From: Fragum whitleyi
Lineage: Eukaryota; Mollusca; Bivalvia; Cardiida; Cardiidae
Direction of reading: 5' to 3'
Length of the DNA: 64,000 nucleotides
NCBI GenBank assembly: GCA_948146395.1
Contig: OX411543.1
Coordinates: forward strand, 48,026,517-48,090,516
The position numbers and the translations under genes are program-made. The notes beneath the pieces are model-generated. The model was given only the letters and a program-made list of their open reading frames with translations, did not search any database and was not told the DNA's origin. This document shows, one piece after another, positions 1 through 11,700 of the stretch (positions are counted from its first letter, which is position 1; the number at the start of each line of letters is the position of its first letter).

Positions 1-35
1 TCCAAAATCATTCATATTGTAAATTTCACGATTTG
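1..35 (+). mobile_element. A-family MITE, right-end fragment cut by the window edge
   Basis: TCCAAAATCATTCATATTGT followed by AATTTCACGAT matches the right end of full A copies such as 35200-35629. Confidence 0.7.
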
Positions 36-684
36 AAGCAATTTGTATATTTATGATTATTACCAAAGAATTTTTCATCTTAATTTCTTTGATCTTTAAG
101 TTTCAATAATTGCAATCCAATAAAATAAAGAACTCTGATTGGTTTAAAACGCATCACTTGGGGAAATCCATTGCACTTTATTTCTGTATAAAATGCAATA
201 GGTCGTTCGGGAAACCCCCGAAATTCGATCTGCAAGTCCTGTGTTGTAGGAACTCGAATTAACCTAGTCCCCGATCATCAACGCAACAATGCTATTCAAT
301 CTATTATGAATAAACATATTTTCGAAAGAATTTACGTTAACAAGCATGCAGTTCTAATTCTGAGCCGACCTAAACTTAGAAAACAGCGAGTCGACGAAGA
401 CCTTCAAGCAACCCTCTCAACAAAGACCGACCGCGCCGTTTTCGGTAAAAAATACAGACTAACGTGGCAGAAACAAGCTTATTTTTCATAAGTACCTCTA
501 CGAATTTTAATGTTGTCTTTTATTTGTGTATCATTTGTTTTACTATATGACATATCACTTCGATAGCGAGATAAACAACACACGATCTAAAAATAGATCG
601 TGTAATTCCTACGCGCAGAAACTAGCTTTAATGTTTGGCTGAGTATGTTAATAGTTTCTTCGATCTAGATGATTGCAATTATAA

Positions 685-839
685 GGGACGAGTGTCTTTT
701 TCACTGCGTTTATTGGGGTATAAAGTGCAATTGCCTTAGCACATGGCTTATTCATAACGCCCTACGGGCGTTATTTGCAATGTGCTGAGGCAATTGCACT
801 TTATACCCCAATAAACGCAGTGAAAAAGACACTCATCCC
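685..839. mobile_element. Perfectly folded-back MITE with TATAA duplication
   Basis: Two arms of about 75 bases are near-perfect inverted repeats. They start GGGACGAGTGTCTTTTTCAC and meet at a GGGCGTTAT/ATAACGCCC centre. TATAA lies on both sides (680-684 and 840-844). There is no coding capacity. The superfamily is not clear, and a 5-base duplication leaves several options. Confidence 0.8.
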
Positions 840-1119
840 TATAATAAAATTTCAGGGTCTGAAAACGATCGCATGATAAAAAGAATAGTATGCATGTGTC
901 TATCTAACTGGTCTTGTTTCGAATATTATGACGAGCCTCGTCATGATAAATTCTCCCTTCTCGACCAGAAAGCATCGATACTTCGAAACACTAACGTCAA
1001 ATTCTCTTTTTTTAGACTGAAAAAAAATTATATATAGGTAGAAATATCGAAATCCATTTTGCCTGCATTCGATCTTTAAAGATGATTCTTCTAAAATCCT
1101 TCCCGGGAAGATCCTTTTA

Positions 1120-1743
1120 CAGTTAATTGTATCGTGAAATTGACTATCTTCCCCATGATAATCGTCCAAAAAACACTCGATCAGCGCTCCAATCCTTCAT
1201 TCCAAACACTCACTCAAACCATTTAAAAACGCTCCAAAATCATTAAAAAAAAGAGATAAGACCAACAAGATCACTCAAAATTGAGCCTGTGCGTGAGATT
1301 TTCAACAATTTCAAATAGGCGCAAAGCAAAGACTCTGACTAGCCTGTGCATCCGCACTAACTGACCAGAATCTTCACTGTGCGTTAGCAGATAGATAATG
1401 TCTCAATATTTCTGTAGACCATCAGGTAACTTTATATTTACAAAATGTGGCTGTCTACGCTACTAAATGTTTACTCCTCAGGAACATTCCTAATCGTTGG
1501 AAATGTCACGCACAGGCTCAATTAATATAGTGACCTCACTGAAAGAATTGAAATGATGAGCATTATGATGGTTTTTGAAGAAATAGGAACCTATTCATTC
1601 AATTAAAGGGGGGGGATAATAAATATCGATATTGGATTGTCTCGCTTTAATTTCATTCAAAACTCACTCATCACACTCATTAAATTTCATTCAAAATCAT
1701 TCCAAAATCATTCATCTCGTCAATTTCATAATGTTGTTTACTG
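1120..1743 (+). mobile_element. A-family MITE, full length, interrupted by a B element
   Basis: The ends CAGTTAATTG and TGTTTACTG are flanked by TA on both sides. The internal order matches other A copies, except that 1282-1520 is a foreign B-family element. Confidence 0.8.
1282..1520. mobile_element. B-family MITE nested in an A element
   Basis: Inverted ends TGAGCCTGTGCGTGA and TCACGCACAGGCTCA, with an internal imperfect palindrome around GACTAGCCTGTGCAT. The length (239 bases) matches the copy at 38427-38669. No clear target duplication is left. Confidence 0.75.
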
Positions 1744-2357
1744 TAGTAAAACGACTCTTAACATTCTAAATAAATCTTAGACTAGAAATAAACAGATAAA
1801 TATAAATTTATACATATGGTATGAAACAAAACCATGATAAAAATATGGAAATGTAAAACAGCACTTTTTTCGTGAACCATTTAAGCCAATCAATGAAAAG
1901 GGTACACACCACAGGCATTTGTTTCATAATCCGATTATTGTCATTATTGTGTGATATATCACATAATATTCTACAAAAATCGGATAATGAAACAAACGAT
2001 ACTTTCCACAAAAACATCTTATAACAAACGATCTATCCTATAAAGATATATTCTATGAAATAATCACTTATAAAATTGAAAAAAAAAATAAAATAAAAAT
2101 GAATAAATAATAGAGCGAATTTGCATTCAATGTAGTTTCTTTGAAAATTGATTAGAATTAAAATATACGATTTTTGGCTAAATATGCGAAGACCTCAAAA
2201 CACCTGTGCTAAGAAATTTAAAAAAACCCCGACCTTTTGCTACAAGATATTTTTCCGTGAAACAAATTGTTTCAAAATACAACTAACTATATCACGTTGT
2301 ATAACCCGATACGAGTAGTTTATCTCCGTTTCCCTGCTGCAACATGAATTATGTGAT

Positions 2358-2363
2358 TTTATT
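2358..2363 (-). terminator. candidate otp polyadenylation signal
   Basis: The plus strand reads TTTATT, which is AATAAA on the otp strand, 118 bases past the stop codon. The downstream DNA is AT-rich. No transcript evidence is available here, and other T-rich stretches to about 1.8 kb could hold alternative sites. Confidence 0.45.
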
Positions 2364-2480
2364 TATGATGAAACACGGTATTTAATTTCCATCGCCGCAT
2401 TTCAAAATGAAATCGCTGCAGAGAGAAGAGGATATAAAACGGCGTATTGGATAAACACCGTGTAGATATATCAAAGGAAT

Positions 2481-2770
2481 TTACCGAAACCCTGTGAGAG
2501 ATACCGAATGCTCCAGTGCTTTACGCCGAAGCGAGGCTATACTATTTCCTCTCCAGGATTCCCCAATATCTTGTATACCACATGACGTCATTTGGGAATT
2601 CCCAATGGAGGTAGGCGGAGTCGGCGGGGACGAAGACTGTGGCGAGAGACCATAGTTCGTGTTGTACATGGAGGAGTTCCCGTTCGTCATAGAGATATTG
2701 TTGGCTAGTGAAGCCACGGCATTCATTGCGTCAAAACCACCCATCTGGCCTGGGAAAGACTGAGATATAC
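2481..2770 (-). CDS. otp: otp terminal coding exon 4 with OAR motif
   Basis: The exon encodes residues 181-276 and the stop TAA at 2481-2483. It begins [20 protein letters not shown], continues through an asparagine-, serine- and proline-rich stretch ([11 protein letters not shown]), and ends with the OAR (otp-aristaless-rax) motif [20 protein letters not shown] and a short tail. The acceptor is CATTTTCAG. The OAR motif is a hallmark of paired-like proteins and is reported to modulate activity in several of them. Confidence 0.96.
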
Positions 2771-5700
2771 CTGAAAATGGGAAAGAAAAATACACCCATT
2801 GAAACACATAGAAATACATTCAACGTATTCAAAATGAATATTTTACTTTTAGTTACAGTAAATTACATCGTGAAATAGACAATCATCCCGATTATAACCG
2901 TTCAAAGACACTCGCTTACTCAAATCATTCAAAAGCGCTCCAAAATTACTAAACGATAACATCAACAAGTAGATTCAAAATCTACATAGCTAGGAAAAAA
3001 AACCGCGATTTCACTGATATAAATGAAATGATAAATGTCTTATTTGGTTTTTGAAGAAATAAGGAGCTATTCATAGAATTTGCAGAATCTAACAATAAAT
3101 GAAAACACCAGGTACGATTTGTGATTTTAACTTACGATTATTTTTTACGTAAGAAGTTTAGTAAATCGGGCCCAAGCATCACGCGGGTGGTGCATAAATG
3201 TTCGATCCTTGTCAGACTTCGTTGATTGCGAAGGCTTTATAGGGTCGAAAAATTCTATACTTAATAAGTTTTCTGAATCTAGAAGGACCATCCTATACCT
3301 TCCTGTAAAAGAATTTTTGAAATTCGAATTTCTTCTGACCTCTACTTGATCCATTTTCTTTTTTGATACCTATTTTCGAGTATTCTTAAGTGAGTTTCCA
3401 GCTGGTCCCTTTTCACATCACGCGTCGGATTTATGTATGTAGACTGGCTTACCTTGCCTGGGCAGTGTGGAGAAGGGTAGATGATTGCCGTTGAGGGGCG
3501 CGGCACCCATTTGAGACATCGATGACCAGCGGGTGTCACTGGGATACAGGGAGCACAAGGGGTCGTTCATGGACCCGAAAGGGGACAGGCCTGCTGTCGG
3601 CATCAGGGCGCCTGGTGTCCTAAATACGTTAGTAGTCTTTTTCCTTTTCTTCCATTTAGCTCGCCGATTTTGGAACCATACCTGAAAACGATTTAAAGTT
3701 TTAATCCACTCTCATTTTCAAAAAGTATAGACTGGTATCAATTCAAAGCTTTTACAAACGAAGATGAAAATTGGTGCAGTTTTGTGCTGTAAAAAAAAAA
3801 CACAAAAAAGTAACCCCCCCCCCAAAAAAAAAAAAAAAAAAAAAAAAACAAACAAAAAAAAAAAAACAATTGGCCTAAACAGACGTCTGGCCTGATGTAT
3901 AAATATATATGTATGTATATTCAGTTCATCTCCCAGGGAACATATTGAGCCAAGGCGAAGAAGAGTTACCTTGCACCAACAGGACAATTTTTATATGGGT
4001 GTCAAATTTTCATTAGGTTCCCACAAATACTGCATAAAGTTTGTCCCTCACCGACACATTTTTGTTAAAACTATGTGTAAATGCATGTTTCCATATCTTA
4101 TATCGAAAAGAAATGAGTTTCATTTTATCCTATATTCAAGAAGCAATGGTAGATTTGACGAAACCAAGGCAAATAGAGGCTATAAGACAAATATAGTATA
4201 TAAAGGTACTTAGTGTATAAAAAATATCTAAATCGGTTGTAGAAATAAATAATCGTCTCGGCAGTGCCTCGACAATTATCAATTTCCCCAACCTCGTTAG
4301 ATTGTTTTCAAACAAAACACTGAGTACGCTTTATGTATCTAGATATAAGAACACATTGACATAATAATATAAAAGTTTCATTCATATCTGCGACTTTCCG
4401 TGACTGAGATGATAGCAGTCTCCAGAGATATGGCCCCGTGACTTTTGATATTGGCAAAAATTGACAGCTAATTTCTTAAAGACGAAAATCCTGTCCGTTG
4501 AGAGATATTCGGCCTATCGATATGGCGTGACGCAAACGATTTCTGCGATCGTTTGCGTCCCAGAGTCACCTTGTTGTCAAAACGAGCAGACCTGAATTTG
4601 TGTGCCTCGTTCGATTTGCATGACAGGAACTGATTCCCAACTGGTTCGGTTTGACATCTAAGCAAAATTCTATTTTTAGATGAAATTTATTTTAGTTCGA
4701 TTGCAACATAAGCATAAGCTTATAGAGTTGCCCTCGAACACTTAATCCAGTTGTTTTAATCTTGAGACAGAAGCAATGGTTTAAACCCGCTGCTACCTAA
4801 TTCTACAGTTCGGTGAATCGGATCTGACTATTGAGCATTTTGCCCGAAAACAAACCTCGGTGATGGTGAGACTCGAACCACAGACCTTCGATCACCTATA
4901 TTACTACAGTTAAGAACATTGTGCAATTTTCAAGCTGAATGATTTAGAATGATTGTTGAATAAAATTGAATGAGTGTGTGGTGCGAGTTTTGAATGATTT
5001 TCAAGGGAGGAAAAACATAATCGCTAATTTCGTACAAATGTACAAAATAAGTGATATTTTTTACCTCCCTGTAATAAAATCTACGAATTTTTCTGATTTT
5101 TTGACTTCACGGACAAATCGGACGCTAAAAAATCAACACCAGCCAATAAAATAAGGCAATCATTTGATCGATTTGTTAAACATGTTTACCATTTTGAACG
5201 ATTTCGAAACGTTTTTGAACAATATCGAAGCGTTTTTAGGGACTTGGGCGAGTGTTTGAAATGGATGATTGGAGAGCTGAGCGAGTGATTTTGAAAAATC
5301 TTGACCAAAACTGGTGTCAATTTCACGATGTTGTTAACCGTATAGGCCACTGAGGTAGACATTACTTTTTTGTCCACGGTCACTTTTATGAAAATTGAAG
5401 TAGATGAGCTTTTGTGTTTAAACACATTTTGTCATCTTCACGAGTCAAGGGGTATCGAATCGATAGATTCTTCTCGAATACGTAAGATAAGTAAAACGTT
5501 CGTAACCCTTGGCTCGACAAGATGACATTTTGTCGACACACAATTAATGATAAAGAAATCTACAATCGGGAACCCTCGGCGATTCTACGGAATAGACCTC
5601 GGGAATAATACGGGCGCTGCCATGAAAGCGCGTCATTGCGCACGTGGTTTTATATGACGTCACAAACACAACTGAGGATGACGCTGCGAAAAGCAAAATC

Positions 5701-8700
5701 AATGCAAGGTAAGAATTAGGCATATCATGATTTGAAAACAAAACGCAGTGTTTTACTGCGTTTTGCTTTCAAATCATTATATGCCAAAATGATCTCTATA
5801 GACGATCTGAAAGCATTATAGGAATTTGCTTTTCTTCAAGCGTATTAACCAAAGTACCACCAGAAGCCGAATTACCCCAAAATTGACCAAAATCACTACA
5901 CTTACGTCCGAGGTACTTTCCAGTTTACGGAAATGTCCGAGCGATGTTCCGAATGAGAAATCTAATAAAAGGGAAGGCCATAGGGTATCGTCAATTTCGT
6001 TGAAGCAAAATGGTCGACACTTTCCTGCCTCTGCTCAATCGGGAACCCTCGGCGATTCTACGGAATAGACCTCGGGAATAATACGGGCGCAGCCATGAAA
6101 CCGCGTCATTTTTCACGTGGGTTTATATGACGTCACAAACATAAACGATCCCGCTAAGGATGACGTTGCATAAAATAAAATCAACGGAAAAATAAGAATG
6201 GGCATATTATAATTTGATAACAAAACGCAGTGTCTTACTGCGTTTTGTGATCATATTATCATATGCCAAAAAGATTTCCAAAGACGATTGGAAAGAATTA
6301 ACACAATGTGATTTTCTTCATGCGTATTAACCGAAGTACCACCAGGAGCCGAATTACCTAAAAAGTGACCCAGAATTACTACACTTACGTCCGAGGTACT
6401 TTTCAGTTTACGGAAAAGTCCGAGCGATGTTCCGAATGGCCTCTGCTATCAGTCAAAACTCGCTGATCCAACTCATTCAAATTCATTCCAATATCAATAT
6501 TCAAAAACATCCAAATTGTCAATTTTAAAAGTAAAGAGTACGTAACTGCGCAGCTCTTTCTCTTATACATGTACATATGAAAGTGTACAACATTAAGTGA
6601 TTGATCATATGTTTATATTGCCTATACATGTATAGACAAAATTGGCTTTTGATCACTTTTTTAAACCGATACTTAAAAATATATACAAATTCTCGATAAT
6701 TTGATATACGGATAAATTTTTATAGATGAACATGCGAACGTCGTATTTGATTGTTTTCTGTAATTATTACTAATTTAAGGAAAATAAATTGAATAAAAGA
6801 ATATGTACTTTAAACCTAAAGATCTGGATTTATTTATTTCTAGTTGTAATGAAAGTTTCCTACAATCGTCGCGAAGAGCTACTCAATCAAACGGAACATT
6901 ATTCTTAAACGCTGTGTAAGCAATCATTTCCCTACAAACGAATCGCCTCCCTACTGTTTTACTATTACGCCATTGTTGAAAATTAGAGCAAATATATTAA
7001 TGGGAATTTATTTAATCGTGTATCAATGAACGTGTGTCTTGAAGAAATATTGATTTAGGATGGTTTACAAGATCATCCATTGTATCGTTTGCAGATGTTT
7101 GCTTAGTAATCAATCGAGGACCCGACAATAAATACGATTTAGAATGCGGCGCCATTTGCACAAACGGATAGAAGTTGATGGGTCCCTTCCGGTTTATTTT
7201 ATCGACTTTTGTTGATCCCCTTTCTCATGCATAGACAAGTGGACATCAAGATAATACGACCAATTTTGCTCAAACGACCACGTCTATTCAAAGAACATTT
7301 TTATTAAGCGACCGTTTTCAGAATCCCCTTCTTTAAATCACAATACCTTATTGAAAATGAATCCGATGTTGTTAAAACTCGCAAAAATCGTCTCAATGAG
7401 ACGATTCTATTGATTTTGAACAACATAGGATTACTGAAAATTTCGCAATTATATGCATGTTCAATCAAAAAAGTATCTTTCTATTTTGTAAATAAACGTG
7501 TACTAAGCGACTATTTTCTATAACGACCGCTTTTTGTGGTCCCGTTAGTGGTCGCTTATTACAAGTTTAACTGTATAGTGAAATCAGCCCTGTGTTCGAA
7601 AAACTTTGGCGAAACGTTTTCGAAATTATACCTCGCTTTGCATCTAAGTGCTAATACAAAGCGGGGTACATGTATCATCTCAAAGCTTTTTTTTACATCC
7701 TGAACACAGGGCAGGTTTTAGCTCTCAGTTCAATCGTACTTTAGTGTAAGAAGAATATCCGGCGGTTCTTTTATTGTAGCCCACATTTAATTGGCCAAGA
7801 ACAACAACAATTTTGGCTATATTATAGCGGTGTCGATCTTTGTCGCTTAAATGTCTTATTACGTGCTGGAACAACGAAACTATGGAGTAATTGAATATTT
7901 TCCCAAAATTTCATCATTATCACGATTATCACGCTTGATTTTTTAAAACTAATTGGACAAAGATGAAATTTTGATTTCAATGATGTCATATAATAGCCGC
8001 CCTTTTACCGGGGACAAAGTCTACGGTGTGAGAACGGTTTGAGGGCCCAGAAGAGTGATCTAAAACGATTAGTAAGTTTTAAATTATTTTGAAATCACTG
8101 CTAAGAAACCAGCATTGCTCATCAGCAAAAATCTAAAAGAAAATAACACCACACTAGATTGTATGAATAGAGGATATAAACGAGACTTCTATAAATAGAA
8201 AAACGAGGCTTGGCGCTTTTATCTGTAAATAGATGACTAATTTAAAAAATTCGGTATTTTATGAGCACAAATTTGATATTCTATTTATGATATGATCCTA
8301 ATTTTCGCATAAAATTGATAAAATTCTTGAAATTCAACATTTCAATTTTCTGCGAAAGTTGTAACGCCGCTTTAACTGACGTCACAATATATACATTATG
8401 ACGTCATTTTCGCGGTTACAATATAGCGTTGCTATTCGCTCTGAGCTCATTTGCATAGTTATTCCACTAGTATAATAACGCTTGTAAAATATCAAAAATA
8501 ATCAACGGGATTGTTTCACTCCCTCAACTTAGGTCATATTATAAACGTAGTAGATCCATTTGAAGTTAAGACAACATGTTTATAATTACAGTTATTAATA
8601 TCGCGAAAGTGAAAAGGGTTTAATTACGGAATGTAACTCAGTGATTGAAAAGAGCGAGTACTGAATGATATCAAATGGCAGTAATATAATAATGTTTGAT

Positions 8701-11700
8701 TGTTTATAAAAGTTTTCAACGTGCTTTTCAACGGGTCTCAGAGCGTTTTCTTTTCTTCTTTTTTTTTAAATTGTGTAAGTGAGTATTTGGAATTAAAGAA
8801 TGGATCGCTGAGCCAGTAGTTTGGATGGTTTTTAGATCAAGATCAATGTCACTTTCAACATGTAACTAACCTTAACACTCAGATTAAACATCGATTATAT
8901 ACTGATTAATAACATTTCCTACACGTTTGCTTTACACACTTGAGATCCGTTGCGCTTTGGACTGGCCACGAACGAGGTTGAAATACCCTACGTTTATTTC
9001 TGACAGCCCAAAGATGTGAAATTCCTATTTGTAAGTAAATTGACATGAAGCGTAAAAGGTGGTAAGTTTTATTTCACTCTTTCATAGCATTTACGCTTCT
9101 GTTCAATTTCCTTAGATATATAAACGGAGAATGTTTATCACTTCTATACTTCTAGAGCATGTTTTATTAAATATCTTACAGCCATATTTTGCGTAAGTCA
9201 AAAATTAAAAAAGTTGCTGCTACAGTTGTAACTTAATATGTTATTCTGCCATGCATCATCTCACTGGAATCGTCTTATAAATACGATTCCAATGAGATGT
9301 TACAAGGCAAAATCTAGCAATGAATGACGACAACAGGTGCGATGCGTGAATTTGACCTACGATTAATTTTTACGTAAGACGTTAAGCAAAACAGGTCTCT
9401 AGAGTGTAAGAAAATGTGAAATACGCAGGTAAAAATTTCAAGGCAAGTTTTCTGTGATAAGGATAAAATATTTTGACACCGACCTTCATCTTATGGATAT
9501 AATTAGATACGTGTCGATCAATTATATAATCAAACGAGAACCAAAGAGCCTGTGCATGACATTTCCAACAAGTGCATGTGTGCGTGATGGATTGCATGTG
9601 TGAGTGATGGAAATTTGTTGAGTAGCCTCGACAATAAAGAAGTGCATGAAAATTGATTTTGGGTAGTAAACAGCGATTTAAGGGTCGTAGCCATCTATTG
9701 GGCGCATAATTAAGACACTGATCAGACTGTGCGGGCCGCACAGTCTGATCAGTGTCTCAACGTTGCGCACATGTGAAATTGTTGGAGCTATCTCTCACTA
9801 GCTCAAATATGAGTATTATGTAGCAATTTTCTGGAGTTTCCAGGTATGTAAACTTTGCAGGTTTAGTTTTCAAACTAAGATTATTTATGGTAGGGTAAAA
9901 AATCGACTTTGACCTTTAAGACTGTCTTACAAATTTCTTTGACCTAGCTACATACGAAATATCATCATTGTTAATTGGTTCAGGTTGAAAACAGAGAAAT
10001 TTCAAGCCCACGGGTTAGGTGTTAAAAGACAGACAGACATAATATTGACGGATTGTGGTAAAGCAATATGTCCTGGCTTATCTATACGGGAAATATACAT
10101 GCATAAGTAAGCCCAAAGTGATCATACTAAACAAAGGGTTCTAAAAGAATATACAGTGTATGGTGCAATATTTGTATTGACATTCTTTTAGTCATATTGC
10201 GGTGGCTGAAGCACATACCCATAGATTTCTCATTTTTCTCTCAGTACTTTCAGGACGAAGTCCTTTTCTGTCTCAGGCTATTGTAGCCTGTTTATTCCAC
10301 ATAGGAGAAAGATTATCCAACCAACAGAAAAGATATGTGTCGCCTCTGGGATAGAGCCCGTGACTCCATGATTGGGAGTTCGATGGGCTTCCAAGTGCGC
10401 TAAAACGGTTTAGTAACCCTTGATTTTATTTTTATGTCAGAGGCATTAAAACAAAAGACACCATCATAGTAAATATTTTCAGAGATTGATAAAAAAATGG
10501 CCCTGTGCGTGACATTTCCAACAATTTTACATCTGCGTTGGGTGTAAACATTTAGCAGTCTAGACGGTTACATATTGTTAGACGTCACGGAAAAAGTTGA
10601 CGGTCACTACTGTAACAAATGACGTCCGTTTATATATAACGTAAAATGGATAATTTACAAGTAAACTACGACGAACATAGTTTGTATTCAGTCACTCATT
10701 TGTAAAATATACATTAATACGCAATCTAGTCAAAGTAAAAATGATAACATGTTACAGAAATATGATTTATATCACCTTCAATATACAATCAATTTGCGAA
10801 AGCAGTATGACGGAAACTATTGAAAGCAGAATCAGAACCGAAACGAAACTGAATTTGATTCGAATCAAAACTATAAAAGTTTTCAATCAAACAACGATTT
10901 TAAAACTTATTAAGGTTGAATGCATGGAAATTAAACTTTTTTACAAGATTTTTTCGGGTTCTGGGAACGAGAAATATTTAAGATAATACTTATAAATCGA
11001 CCTGACGTTCAAACGTCGAAAAAACGCGTTAGTGGGACAACTTTAAGACGAACATTACGATCTATATTTCCGTTAGTTAAAGAGATATTGGCGAATGCTT
11101 TAATAAATGCGGACTATATATGTTGTTGTTTTGTAAAAAAAAATGTGCATCAAACATTTCCTCGGTATGTTTATGACGTTTTTGTGCAAAGTGGGACAAT
11201 TTAAGACTGAGAAAACTCAAAAAGAAACTCATTAGTTCAAGCCGAATTTCGACAAAAATATAATTGCATAAATTCCAGTTCAGATGTATTTCAAATACAT
11301 GTATAATTTATTATTAATTTAGTCCGAAGAAAAACCGAATTAATGCCATTTGAAAAATGTGACTATTGAAAAAAACGACGCTTTCTTAGCAATCTGACGC
11401 TACTGACATGTTTCTTTCGTGGTTGTCATCTTTTTTTGGACCACCCATGGCACCCAAAAGGCGTAAGACTTACATATTATTCCATTCGACGTAACTAACG
11501 TTACATGGCAAAATTTCGTGCCTCTAGTGTCATTATTCTTTAAGATATTACAATTTTAGTGAAACGATCTAGAGTTTTTTGTTACATCTGACGGCGTCAT
11601 TTCTGGTGAATATTTTTGGTTCTTTTGGACTATTATAATACTTTTCTTTGGTATAAAATCAATTTCAGACAAATTAGAATAATCAACTCATAAAGATCTA

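Larger units (their letters stand above)
2771..3452 (-). other. otp intron 3 (682 bp), largely MITE-derived
   Basis: From the low-coordinate side the intron contains the left part of an A element (about 2858-3083), a partial D element (about 3084-3170) and a C-like stretch with CATCACGCG at one end and a GGTCCCTTTTCACATCACGC stretch at the other (about 3171-3425). Only the first roughly 85 bases and the splice ends look non-repetitive. Confidence 0.7.

Noticed and set aside
3718..3987. 89-codon minus-strand frame in intron 2
   Set aside because: It is a reading of poly-A and poly-C runs; the homeodomain intron is established by exons 2 and 3.
5800..6068. 80-codon frame at 5826-6068
   Set aside because: It spans the end of one I element and the start of the next.
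9382..9741. 119-codon minus-strand frame
   Set aside because: It runs across the end of a D element and a B element; the residues reflect repeat sequence, not a gene.
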